A stretch of 19,873 bases of DNA from an uncultured Chromatiaceae bacterium (GTDB lineage Bacteria > Pseudomonadota > Gammaproteobacteria > Enterobacterales > Alteromonadaceae). The translations under genes and the position numbers were made by a program. Shown here piece by piece: positions 1 to 7,471 of this stretch. Location of the stretch: contig CAMLRA010000068.1 in NCBI GenBank assembly GCA_946482325.1, positions 1 to 19,873 of the forward strand, read 5' to 3'. Numbering within the stretch: the first letter of the stretch is position 1; the number at the start of each line of letters is the position of its first letter. Below the pieces are notes generated by a model that made no database searches, had not been told where the DNA came from, and saw nothing but the letters and a program-made list of their open reading frames with translations.

Positions 1-503
1 TGCGGGAAAATAGTCGCGCCGATGACGTTATTGTGGCCATGCACGGCATCTGTGCCCCACATGGTCGGAATACTGCTACCGTCCTGAGCGGCATCAATGG
101 ACGCCTGATACATGGCTTCGGCGAGTTTAATCCAGTCGGCCGGTGTGGCGTGTTTGTTATTAGCCGGGAATGAGCCACCGCCATTGAGATATGAGCCAAA
201 GCCGTATTTACGCATGTCATCGACAGTGATGTCGCGGATCTCCGGTTGGATCATCTGAGCAATTTTTTGCTCTGGCGTCATGGCGGCGAGAATTTTTTCC
301 AATCGTTGTTCCAGTTTTGCATCTACCGGCACGGCAGAAGTCAGGACTGGCCAGCGCTGAATGTCCCGCAGCGTTGTTTCAGCCGGGCTTGCCGCTGCGG
401 CGATGACAGTGCTGGTCGTCAGGGCCAGCGTGACTGCTAAAGTTAAAGGCGCCAGGCGATGGGTGACAGAGCTCAGGGTAAAAACCGGCAATGCTGACAA
501 CAT
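1..503 (-). CDS. Secreted GH3 beta-glucosidase (partial, N-terminal 167 residues)
   Basis: Translating the minus strand from an ATG at 503-501 gives an open frame that runs off the left edge. Residues about 15-37 form a hydrophobic stretch after an Arg, ending in Ala residues, consistent with a signal peptide. From about residue 63 the sequence matches the start of a GH3 catalytic barrel: MTPEQKIAQMIQPEI, then YGFGSYLNGGGS, then IPTMWGTDAVHGHNNVIGAT (residues 145-164), which is typical of the GH3 glucan/cellodextrin beta-glucosidases called ExoP or BglX-like. Such enzymes release glucose from beta-glucans or oligosaccharides outside the cytoplasm. The catalytic Asp and C-terminal domains lie outside the window. 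A GGGGA stretch about ten bases upstream can serve as ribosome binding site. The gene is divergent from the TBDR and has its own promoter and a LacI-type operator, so it probably belongs to the same beta-glucoside regulon. Family assignment is firm; substrate is inferred. Confidence 0.93.
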   Translation of the reverse strand, partial: MLSALPVFTLSSVTHRLAPLTLAVTLALTTSTVIAAAASPAETTLRDIQRWPVLTSAVPVDAKLEQRLEKILAAMTPEQKIAQMIQPEIRDITVDDMRKYGFGSYLNGGGSFPANNKHATPADWIKLAEAMYQASIDAAQDGSSIPTMWGTDAVHGHNNVIGATIFP

Positions 504-587
504 AAAATAAAGTCCCCGTAATAAAGTTGGCCCGACGCAGTGTTGCAACACCTGTAATACCCAAGTCGCGTGGCCATTTTGATGATT

Positions 588-601
588 TGAAAGCGCTTAC
601 A
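588..601. promoter_or_regulatory. LacI-family operator at GH3 promoter
   Basis: TGAAAGCGCTTACA is a near-perfect 7+7 palindrome with the central CG step usual for LacI-family operators. On the minus strand it begins directly after the predicted -10 box of the GH3 gene, so bound repressor would cover the transcription start. The same 14-mer occurs again at 9835-9848 and, as the perfect palindrome, at 789-802. Confidence 0.8.
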
Positions 602-629
602 GATATAGCATCAATTGCTGCGCTGTCAA
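602..629 (-). promoter_or_regulatory. Predicted sigma70 promoter for GH3 gene
   Basis: Reading the minus strand, a consensus -35 box TTGACA (629-624) is followed by a 16-base spacer and TATATC (607-602) as a -10 box. The weak operator copy at 626-639 overlaps the -35 box and the strong one at 588-601 covers the start site. No transcript data support this; it rests on sequence match and position. Confidence 0.6.
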
Positions 630-639
630 AGCGCTTTTT
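626..639. promoter_or_regulatory. Weak LacI-type operator copy
   Basis: TCAAAGCGCTTTTT keeps the core AAAGCGCTTT of the operator family but differs from TGAAAGCGCTTTCA at three outer positions. It overlaps the predicted GH3 -35 box. It may be a secondary site or chance similarity. Confidence 0.4.
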
Positions 640-757
640 CCATCCATGTTGCGGCAGTGATGGTCAGAAGCTGGGCGGAAATTGCTGATAATGTAACCGG
701 TTACTGAAATATAAATTCATATAAAACAGATGGATAATATGCTTTACGTTTTTTATA

Positions 758-786
758 TTGACGGGTTAATAAAAATCAACTAATGT
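758..786 (+). promoter_or_regulatory. Predicted sigma70 promoter for TBDR gene
   Basis: TTGACG at 758-763 and TAATGT at 781-786 are separated by exactly 17 bases. The predicted start, about base 793, falls inside the perfect operator palindrome that begins two bases after the -10 box. This is the classic position for repression. Confidence 0.65.
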
Positions 787-788
787 CC

Positions 789-802
789 TGAAAGCGCTTT
801 CA
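789..802. promoter_or_regulatory. LacI-family operator at TBDR promoter
   Basis: TGAAAGCGCTTTCA is a perfect 14-base palindrome with a central CG. It is the best copy in the window and overlaps the predicted transcription start of the TBDR. Its centre is 201 bases from that of the GH3-side operator, so one regulator could act on both divergent promoters. Confidence 0.82.
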
Positions 803-902
803 AAAGTGTGTCAGGGCAGTATCAACACCAAAGAAAAAGGCGCAATGTCTGCAGTTCAGGCAGGCAAACGAAGCCAGATAAAAAAGTCGACAGGGAAACT
901 AA

Positions 903-3869
903 ATGAATCCAACTACATTTCACAAAAGCAGACTGGCCACCAGCATTGCACTGGTGCTCGGCGTTGCGATGCCCGGCTATGCTGCGGCGGACGATGCTGC
1001 AGCAGCCAAAGAAGATAAAATTGAGGTGATCACGGTCACTGGTATTCGCGGTAGTCTGATTAAATCAATGGACACCAAACGCGAATCTGAAGGCATTCTT
1101 GATGCGATCTCGGCCGAAGATATCGGTAAATTCCCGGACACCAACCTGGCGGAATCGCTGCAGCGTATCACCGGCGTGTCGATTGACCGCGTGAACGGTG
1201 AAGGCAGCAAGGTGACGGTGCGTGGTTTTGGTCCGGACTTTAACCTGGTGACGCTAAACGGTCGTCAGATGCCAGTGACCACCGGCTCGCGCTCTTTTGA
1301 CTTTGCCAACATTTCATCTGATTCAATCAGCGGTGTTGAAGTTCATAAAACTGCGCTGGCTTCAAACCCAACCGGTGGTATCGGTTCTACTATCGACGTG
1401 CAGACGCTGCGTCCGCTGGATTCACCAGGCCAGAAGGCAACGGCCAGCGTTGCTGCCGTGGATGACCGCTCCACTGATAAAGGCAGTACGACGCCAGAAG
1501 TGTCAGCGCTGTATTCCAATACTTTTAACGACAACAAATTCGGTATTTTGCTGTCAGGTTCTTACCAGGAACGTGAAAGCGGCAACCAACAAGCGAACGT
1601 CGGCACTGGCTGGCGCAGCTTTTTAGGCAAAGTCGATGACAACTGGGGGGCCGGCACCGCCGAATGGGGTGGTGTGCCACAGACCAATCAGGTCAATCGC
1701 CCAAGCGCTGATGAAGTTTATTCAGTGCCACAAACCACGATTTACAAATTTGAAGAACAACAGCGTAAACGCACCAATGGCCAGTTAGTGCTGCAATACA
1801 GCCCACGCGATGACATCAAAGCGACGCTGGATTACACCTATATGCGTAACGATATCGACACTCAGTACAACGACGTGTCAGCCTGGTTTACCTTTGCGCC
1901 TTCTTCCAGCGTCTGGACCGACGGTCCGGTGTCTTCGCCACTGGTCTATTCTGAAACCTACGATGCGAAACAAGACTTGTCGATGGGGGCCGGTGATCAC
2001 GGCGTGCGCAACGAAAGCGGTTCTTTAGGCTTTAACCTGGAGTGGGAAGTCAACGACAAGCTGAGCCTGTCCTTTGATGCACACAAATCAGAAGCCGAAA
2101 ACAAACCGAACAGCCCGAATGGTTCCAACAGCACCTTAAGTACTGCTGGTTTTGTCCGTACATATGCGGCAACCGACTTTAGCGGTGATTTACCGGTCCT
2201 GGCCGTGGGTGGCGGTAACGCGGTGACTCCGCAGGACATGCGTGTGACTGGTTCTGTGTTTGGTAATGCCCGTAACAAGTCTGAAATTGAACAAGTGCAA
2301 TTTGACGGTGATTACACGCTCAATGACGAATCGAATATCGATTTTGGTATTGCGCTGACCACAGTGGATAACCATTCACAGTCAGTCAACGTGCAGCGTA
2401 ACGACTGGGGTGGTGTAGGCAAAGCCGGTGACTTGGAGCCAAGCTGGTTCCCGGCTGAAACTATCCATGACAAATTTACTGCCAATGGTGGCAATTTCTC
2501 AGCGTTCACCGGCCGAAATTTCGACGTACTGAACAAAATCTTTATGTGGGACTTTGAGAAAGTCCGTGCCCAGGCCGCGAAGTTATACACCCCGGCCGGT
2601 TACAAAGGCAAAGGCGATTGTGGCAATGATTTCTGTCCATCGACCGATTACGCCAGTGATACGGACCGTTACACCGAAGAAGAATCACAATCAGCTTACG
2701 TGCAGTATAACTATCGGAATGACTGGAAAGGCAAACCGTACGATTTACATGTTGGCTTACGTTATGAACAGACCGATGTGACTTCGACTTCTGCGGTTGC
2801 CGCCTATGACCGCGCCGACTGGATTGCCGATACCGAAATCGCGTTGCATGCCAGTGGCAAGCGTGAATTCCAGACGCAGCAGGGTGATTACGATTACCTG
2901 TTGCCAAGCATCAACTTCAATATCGAAATTGTTGAAGATGTGATGTTGCGTGCTGCATACAGCGAAACCATTGGCCGTCCGGATTACGTGTCCATTCAGG
3001 GTGGGACAGTGGTCGGTACGCTGGCCAACCGCTCAGGCGGCAGCGGCTCGTCAGGTAACCCAAGCCTGTTACCACTGGAATCACAGAACTATGACTTCTC
3101 GGCTGAATGGTACTATGCCGAGGCAAGTTACTTGTCTGCCGGTTATTTCCGTAAAAACGTCACCAACTTTATTACCAACGTCAAAGTCGACTCGACCATT
3201 TACAATCTGGCGAACCCGGCAGATGGTAAAAAGTATCGTGAAGCTTTAGCTGCTGTTGGCGCCGATGCTGCGGCGATCCGTAACTGGATCTTCGCCAATT
3301 ATCCAAACGATCCGAGCGTCAACGTGGCGGGCAAAGTCATCAGCGGTAAAACCGGTGAAGACAATACGATGATCTTTAAAATCGACACGCCATCAAATGG
3401 TAACGAAGAAGAGACTATCGACGGTTGGGAATTTGCCATTCAGCACGCCTTTGGTGAGACCGGTTTTGGCACTATTCTGAACTACACCATGGTGGATTCT
3501 GGTGTTGAATATGACAACTTCATCCTGAAAGACCAGCCGGCGCTGGTTGGTTTAAGTGACACTGCAAACGCCATCCTGTTCTATGAGAACAATGGTTTGC
3601 AGGCTCGGGTTGCTTATAACTGGCGTGATGAGTTCTTAAATTCACGCGGCCAGGGTACAGGTGCCAATCCACAATACACCGAAGCATATTCACAAATTGA
3701 CGCATCGGTCAGTTACGACTTGCCGCAAGTCAAAGGCTTAACTGTGTATCTGGAAGCGCTGAACATCACTGATGAGTATATCCGCGTGCATGGCCGGGCC
3801 AAAGAGCAGGTATTGAGCCTGATCGAAGCCGGTTCCCGTTATAGCATCGGTGCCCGTTACAGCTTCTGA
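903..3869 (+). CDS. TonB-dependent outer-membrane receptor (Xanthomonas/Caulobacter type)
   Basis: This 988-residue protein has a signal peptide (residues 1 to about 28, ending GYAAA), a TonB-box-like EVITVTG at 41-47, and a plug domain with typical motifs such as DIGKFPDTNLAESLQRITGV and VTVRGFGPDFNLVTLNGRQMP. The rest is a long beta-barrel ending in YSIGARYSF, with the terminal Phe expected for outer-membrane insertion. It takes up a ligand across the outer membrane using TonB energy. Two Cys (573 and 578, in GDCGNDFC) could close a small disulfide loop, probably extracellular. An AGGG lies about ten bases before the ATG. The plug resembles the large TBDR family common in Xanthomonas and Caulobacter, members of which often neighbour halogenase and SapC genes. 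The LacI-type operator and nearby GH3, GH1 and GPH genes point to a beta-glucoside or related oligosaccharide, but the ligand cannot be read from the sequence. Confidence 0.95.
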   Translation: MNPTTFHKSRLATSIALVLGVAMPGYAAADDAAAAKEDKIEVITVTGIRGSLIKSMDTKRESEGILDAISAEDIGKFPDTNLAESLQRITGVSIDRVNGEGSKVTVRGFGPDFNLVTLNGRQMPVTTGSRSFDFANISSDSISGVEVHKTALASNPTGGIGSTIDVQTLRPLDSPGQKATASVAAVDDRSTDKGSTTPEVSALYSNTFNDNKFGILLSGSYQERESGNQQANVGTGWRSFLGKVDDNWGAGTAEWGGVPQTNQVNRPSADEVYSVPQTTIYKFEEQQRKRTNGQLVLQYSPRDDIKATLDYTYMRNDIDTQYNDVSAWFTFAPSSSVWTDGPVSSPLVYSETYDAKQDLSMGAGDHGVRNESGSLGFNLEWEVNDKLSLSFDAHKSEAENKPNSPNGSNSTLSTAGFVRTYAATDFSGDLPVLAVGGGNAVTPQDMRVTGSVFGNARNKSEIEQVQFDGDYTLNDESNIDFGIALTTVDNHSQSVNVQRNDWGGVGKAGDLEPSWFPAETIHDKFTANGGNFSAFTGRNFDVLNKIFMWDFEKVRAQAAKLYTPAGYKGKGDCGNDFCPSTDYASDTDRYTEEESQSAYVQYNYRNDWKGKPYDLHVGLRYEQTDVTSTSAVAAYDRADWIADTEIALHASGKREFQTQQGDYDYLLPSINFNIEIVEDVMLRAAYSETIGRPDYVSIQGGTVVGTLANRSGGSGSSGNPSLLPLESQNYDFSAEWYYAEASYLSAGYFRKNVTNFITNVKVDSTIYNLANPADGKKYREALAAVGADAAAIRNWIFANYPNDPSVNVAGKVISGKTGEDNTMIFKIDTPSNGNEEETIDGWEFAIQHAFGETGFGTILNYTMVDSGVEYDNFILKDQPALVGLSDTANAILFYENNGLQARVAYNWRDEFLNSRGQGTGANPQYTEAYSQIDASVSYDLPQVKGLTVYLEALNITDEYIRVHGRAKEQVLSLIEAGSRYSIGARYSF

Positions 3870-3895
3870 TTGAAGTAGTAGCAGGTCAATACAGA

Positions 3896-3923
3896 CAGCA
3901 GGTGTACAGGATGTGCCCTGCTG
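3896..3923 (+). other. Intercistronic hairpin after TBDR
   Basis: CAGCAGG (3896-3902) and CCTGCTG (3917-3923) pair over 7 bases with a 14-base loop, 27 bases after the TBDR stop. No T-run follows, so it is not a terminator by itself. It precedes the true terminator-like hairpin and could protect the 3' end of the TBDR message. Confidence 0.4.
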
Positions 3924-3926
3924 AAT

Positions 3927-3940
3927 TGTAAGCGCTCCCT
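3927..3940. promoter_or_regulatory. Operator-like half site before halogenase 1
   Basis: TGTAAGCGCTCCCT matches 11 of 14 positions of the operator form TGTAAGCGCTTTCA; the left half is perfect and the right half degraded. It also forms the left arm of the terminator hairpin, so the match may be a by-product of that stem. No convincing promoter was found beside it. Confidence 0.3.
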
Positions 3941-3985
3941 TGTTTGCAACTGTAGTTTGTTGCATGCTGCAGAGCGCTTTTTTTT
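3930..3985 (+). terminator. Rho-independent terminator / possible attenuator between TBDR and halogenase 1
   Basis: AAGCGCTC (3930-3937) pairs with GAGCGCTT (3972-3979), and a run of eight T follows from 3978 to 3985. An inner stem TGCAAC / GTTGCA (3945-3950 and 3959-3964) can extend the structure. This should end or reduce transcripts leaving the TBDR, making the downstream cassette less expressed than the receptor. The left arm lies inside an operator-like sequence (3927-3940). Confidence 0.7.
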
Positions 3986-4046
3986 CGTCTGAATTCTATG
4001 GGATTTGCCATGTTCTACTCATGCATCGTTCTATAAGGCCAGGCCT

Positions 4047-5624
4047 ATGCCAAGTTGTCCTCCTGCAAAAACTGAAGTGCTGATTGTTGGTGGTGGTGCC
4101 GCGGGCTGGCTGACGGCTGCGGTACTGAGTGCAACGCACAACCTTGATGAAGGTGTACTGGCGGCGCAACCGCGGGTACAGGTGACTGTGCTGGAATCGC
4201 CCGATGTACCAACAATCGGTGTCGGTGAGGGCACCTGGCCTTCGATGCGCCAGACGTTAAAGCTGATAGGTCTGTCTGAAACTGAATTCTTCAGCTGCTG
4301 CGACGTCAGCGCCAAACAAGGCTCCTTGTTTGTTGACTGGTATGAACCAGGCAGCCAGTATTTGCATCCGTTCACCTTGCCTGCGGGCTGGCCGGAATTT
4401 AACCTGGCCAGTTGTTGGCTGCCTTTTGCCGGCGACATCGCTTTTGCCGATGCCGTCACTACGCAATACCAGTTAAGCCGCGCTGGTTTTGCACCTCGTT
4501 TACCGCAGGCGCCGGATTATCAGCCGGTGCTCAACTACGGCTATCACTTAAACGCCGGTAAATTCACCGCGTTATTGCAGCGCCATTGTCAGGACAAACT
4601 CGGTGTCCGTTATGTGCCGGCGCACTTAAAAGAGGTATTGCTGCGCGCAGACGGTGCTATTGATAAGCTGCAGGCGATGCCGGCGGGCCGTGTTGACCTC
4701 TGCGTGTATCAGGCTGATTTGTATGTCGATTGCACCGGCATGCAATCCTTGTTGCTCGGTAAAGCCTTGCAGACGCCGCTCACCAGCGTTAAACATATCC
4801 TGTTTAATGACCGCGCTTTGGCGGTGCAGGTGCCATATCCTGCTGCAGAGACGCCGATCGCCAGCAATACCATTTCAACGGCCCAAGACAGTGGCTGGGT
4901 CTGGGACATCGGCCTGCCGACCCGGCGTGGTGTCGGCTTTGTTTATGCCAGCGACTATTGCAGCGATGATGAAGCCGATGCCTGTCTGCGTAGTTATTTA
5001 AAACAAACCGCAGGCGCCGACCTGGCGTCATCAGCAGAACCACGCCAACTGCAATTTCAGCCGGGTTATCGCACCGCTTGCTGGCAGCATAACTGTGTCG
5101 CCGTAGGCATGGCGGCCGGTTTTATTGAACCGTTGGAAGCCTCAGCCCTGGCGTTAGTCGAGTGGAGTGCGAAAACATTGGCCGCTGCTTTACCGCTGGA
5201 CCCGGCTTTGTACAGTCTGGCTGGCGCCAAAATGAACCGGACTTTCCTGCGCCACTGGCAACAAATTATTGAATTCCTCAAACTGCATTATGTGTTGTCC
5301 AAACGTGACACGCCGTATTGGCAGGCGCATCGCGACAGCGCCTCTATTCCGCACACGTTAAAGGACCAGCTGCAGCTTTGGCAGCAGCAAGTGCCGCAGC
5401 CGCTTGATTTTGCTTATCAGGATTTGCTGTTTCCCGCCGCCAGCTATCAATATGTGTTGTATGGCATGGGCGCGCTGACGCAAACCTTGCCGGCCAAACC
5501 GTCGCAACAGGCGCGCGCCCGCGCTTTGTTTGCGCAGAACTATCAGGATTTAACCAAGTTGCAGCAACTGCTGCCGGATAACCGGCAATTGCTGCAACAG
5601 CTGGCGCTGAAAAACCGAAACTAA
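4047..5624 (+). CDS. Flavin-dependent halogenase-like protein 1 (tryptophan halogenase family), divergent motifs
   Basis: This 525-residue protein has the FAD-binding GGGAAGW at 15-21, a VGEGTWPSM segment, and Lys90 in SAKQGSLFVDW at the position of the catalytic Lys (Lys79 in PrnA). The family motif WxWxIP is altered to WVWDIGLP (284-291). The later FIEPLEASA (359-367) aligns with the PLESTG segment of PrnA: the Glu is kept (Glu364), but the following Ser-Thr-Gly is Ala-Ser-Ala. The family oxidises halide through reduced FAD and passes hypohalous acid along a tunnel to the Lys. The altered residues raise doubt about true halogenase activity, so it may be another flavin oxidase or monooxygenase. 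I chose the ATG at 4047, preceded by AAGG and AGG, over an in-frame TTG at 4005, because the Rossmann strand begins about ten residues later. No signal peptide is visible. It is the first gene after the terminator. Confidence 0.85.
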   Translation: MPSCPPAKTEVLIVGGGAAGWLTAAVLSATHNLDEGVLAAQPRVQVTVLESPDVPTIGVGEGTWPSMRQTLKLIGLSETEFFSCCDVSAKQGSLFVDWYEPGSQYLHPFTLPAGWPEFNLASCWLPFAGDIAFADAVTTQYQLSRAGFAPRLPQAPDYQPVLNYGYHLNAGKFTALLQRHCQDKLGVRYVPAHLKEVLLRADGAIDKLQAMPAGRVDLCVYQADLYVDCTGMQSLLLGKALQTPLTSVKHILFNDRALAVQVPYPAAETPIASNTISTAQDSGWVWDIGLPTRRGVGFVYASDYCSDDEADACLRSYLKQTAGADLASSAEPRQLQFQPGYRTACWQHNCVAVGMAAGFIEPLEASALALVEWSAKTLAAALPLDPALYSLAGAKMNRTFLRHWQQIIEFLKLHYVLSKRDTPYWQAHRDSASIPHTLKDQLQLWQQQVPQPLDFAYQDLLFPAASYQYVLYGMGALTQTLPAKPSQQARARALFAQNYQDLTKLQQLLPDNRQLLQQLALKNRN

Positions 5625-5661
5625 AAACCAAAACTAAAAAAATGAAGAGAAGGATTGCCGC

Positions 5662-6387
5662 ATGACCAACACTGTTTTATTAAATGCTGCCGACCATGCC
5701 GATTTGCGGGTGATCACGGCGCGTGGCGCTGAATACGGCGACAATCAATGGTTCGCCACCACGTTCCCGCTGGAGTTTCGCAGTTGTGCCGCCTGTTATC
5801 CGCTGTTTTTCTTTAAAGACAACCAAAGCCAACAAACTTATCCGGTCGCGCTGTTTGGCTTTCGTCATGGCGAGAATTTGTTTTTACAAGATGGCTGGCA
5901 GGAACAATATCTGCCGCTGTCGGTGCGCCGTCAGCCGTTTTTAATTGGCCGCCAGCAAGTGCGCGAAGATGGCATGGTGCGCGAGCAACGCGTTTTGCAT
6001 ATCGCCCTGGACCATCCACGTGTCAGTAAAAACGCAGGCGAACCGCTGTTTTTACCTTATGGTGGCCAGACGCCGTTCTTACAGGATATGGCCGGCATGC
6101 TGGAAACTTTGCATTTGGGTATGCAGGATGCAAACAATTTCGTCGCGTTGCTGGAGCAATATCAGTTGCTGGAACCGGTGACGGTCAATGTCACGTTAAA
6201 AGATGGCAGCAGCCATCAGCTGGTTGGTTTTTTAACCATTGCGGAAGAGCAGCTGGCCAATCTCGATGGCGCAGCACTGGCGCAATTGCATCAGCACGGT
6301 TACCTGCAAGCGATTTATCTGATGATCGCCTCACAAGCGCAGATCCGGCAGCTGGTGACGCTGAAAAACCAACAGCTGGGGTTATAA
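5662..6387 (+). CDS. SapC-family protein
   Basis: This 241-residue protein fits the SapC family (Pfam PF07277) over nearly its whole length. Recognisable features are the N-terminal HADLRVITARGAEYG, the FPLEF...YPLFFFKD segment at about 36-54, LFGFRHGENLF, and GMLETLHLGMQDANNFVALL at about 145-164. The family was named after a Campylobacter S-layer transport gene, but its biochemical role is unknown; here it is not near any S-layer gene. It has no signal peptide or membrane segment and should be cytoplasmic. A strong ribosome binding site (AGAAGGA) lies about ten bases before the ATG. It starts 37 bases after halogenase 1 and is followed after only 3 bases by the cupin gene, indicating one operon. 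Constant company with TBDR and halogenase genes suggests it works with them, perhaps as a substrate carrier or adaptor; that is inference. Confidence 0.88.
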   Translation: MTNTVLLNAADHADLRVITARGAEYGDNQWFATTFPLEFRSCAACYPLFFFKDNQSQQTYPVALFGFRHGENLFLQDGWQEQYLPLSVRRQPFLIGRQQVREDGMVREQRVLHIALDHPRVSKNAGEPLFLPYGGQTPFLQDMAGMLETLHLGMQDANNFVALLEQYQLLEPVTVNVTLKDGSSHQLVGFLTIAEEQLANLDGAALAQLHQHGYLQAIYLMIASQAQIRQLVTLKNQQLGL

Positions 6388-6390
6388 AAC

Positions 6391-7452
6391 ATGCAGCCGG
6401 TGGCGGAACTGCAACTTAATCACGAGCAAGGTAAAGCGCCTGATGCGGCAGCGTTGGCGAAGGCTTTACAGATGCAGCTGCAAAACGCCGAAGTGCCGCT
6501 GGTGTTGCGTGGCCTCTGCCGTGACTGGCCGCTGACACAGGCCGGCTTAAAAAGTCCGGCGGCGGCATTGGAATTACTGCAAAGCTACAGTGCCGGTTTA
6601 CCGGTGAGTGCCTGTTATTTGCCGCCTGAAACCCAGGGCCGGGTGTTTTATAACGCGGATTTTTCTGGCTTTAACTATCAGGGCGGCCCGCTGCCTTTTG
6701 CTGATTTGTGCCAGCGCCTGCTGGACCCGGCGCTTGCCGCCAACGGTGCCTCGATTTATATGGGGTCGACTGAAGTTGGCCAATATTTCCCCGGCATCCG
6801 CGAACAGCATCAGTTGCCGCTCGAAGGCTTGCTTAATGGGGGGCCGGGCGCAGCGCAGGCTTTAGTCAGTATCTGGCTTGGCAGCAAAAGCCGCATTGCC
6901 GCGCATTATGATTTCCCGCATAACCTGGCCTGTAATCTGGTGGGCCATCGTCGTTTTACTTTGTTCCCGCCTGAGCAAGTGGTGAATTTGTATCCGGGGC
7001 CAATGGAGTTTGCGCCGGGCGGGCAGGATGTCAGTCTGGTGGATTTTGCTGCGCCGGATTTAGAGCGGTTTCCGCGTTTTGCCGACGCTTTGGCGGCCGG
7101 TTTTCAGGTGACCCTGGCGCCAGGCGATGTGCTGTTTATGCCGTCGATGTGGTGGCACCATGTTGAAGCTCTGGATGACCTCAATTTACTGCTGACGCAC
7201 TGGTGGCGCGACACGCCGGCTTATCTGGGCCGGCCGAATAATGCGTTGCTCAGTGCCATGCTCAGTATCCGCCATTTACCCAAAGCGCAGCGCAAAGCCT
7301 GGCAGGCGTTATTTGACTATTACATTTTTGCCGACGAACCGGGTGGGGGTGCTGAGCTGCCACCGGCGGCGCAGGGCCTGTTGCGTCAGCCGCTGGATGA
7401 AGCCACGGCACGGGCGCTTCGAAGCCTGATTATTCAGAAATTACAAAGATAA
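6391..7452 (+). CDS. Cupin-8 / JmjC-like Fe(II)/2-oxoglutarate oxygenase
   Basis: This 353-residue protein belongs to the cupin_8 (JmjC, FIH-like) group. The metal triad is visible: His172 and Asp174 in AAHYDFPHNLACNL, and a distal His, most likely His257, in PSMWWHHVEAL. These align with His199, Asp201 and His279 of human FIH. The region between contains the usual GHRRFTLFPPEQ and LYPGPM segments. N-terminal PLVLRGLCRDWPL is the typical entry motif of the family. Members hydroxylate proteins or small molecules using Fe(II), O2 and 2-oxoglutarate; the substrate here is unknown. There is no signal peptide. The gene begins 3 bases after sapC and ends 19 bases before halogenase 2, inside the same operon. 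Close relatives are often annotated only as cupin-like domain proteins. Confidence 0.9.
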   Translation: MQPVAELQLNHEQGKAPDAAALAKALQMQLQNAEVPLVLRGLCRDWPLTQAGLKSPAAALELLQSYSAGLPVSACYLPPETQGRVFYNADFSGFNYQGGPLPFADLCQRLLDPALAANGASIYMGSTEVGQYFPGIREQHQLPLEGLLNGGPGAAQALVSIWLGSKSRIAAHYDFPHNLACNLVGHRRFTLFPPEQVVNLYPGPMEFAPGGQDVSLVDFAAPDLERFPRFADALAAGFQVTLAPGDVLFMPSMWWHHVEALDDLNLLLTHWWRDTPAYLGRPNNALLSAMLSIRHLPKAQRKAWQALFDYYIFADEPGGGAELPPAAQGLLRQPLDEATARALRSLIIQKLQR

Positions 7453-7471
7453 AAACAACAGGATTGCACAG

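Larger units (their letters stand above)
504..902. promoter_or_regulatory. Divergent GH3 / TBDR control region
   Basis: This 399-base gap contains no convincing gene. It holds two outward-facing sigma70-like promoters, two good LacI-type 14-mer operators (588-601 and 789-802) and one weaker copy (626-639). The stretch between about 640 and 757 is AT-rich in its right half and shows no further element I can name. Predicted transcript starts lie inside the operators, which would leave leaders of about 90 (GH3) and 110 (TBDR) bases. Confidence 0.75.

Noticed and set aside
845..1018. Small upstream frame starting at ATG 845 and overlapping the TBDR start
   Set aside because: It has a weak AAGG before it, but the translation has no recognisable features and most of it lies in a different frame of the clearly coding TBDR. 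A leader-peptide role cannot be supported.
2542..2907. Long minus-strand open frame inside the TBDR
   Set aside because: It is antisense to a strongly supported gene, has His- and Arg-rich low-quality translation, and lacks any domain; it is a codon-use shadow.
4005..4046. TTG start for halogenase 1 at 4005
   Set aside because: It would add 14 residues before the normal family N-terminus, and the ATG at 4047 has purine-rich upstream bases and better fits the Rossmann start.
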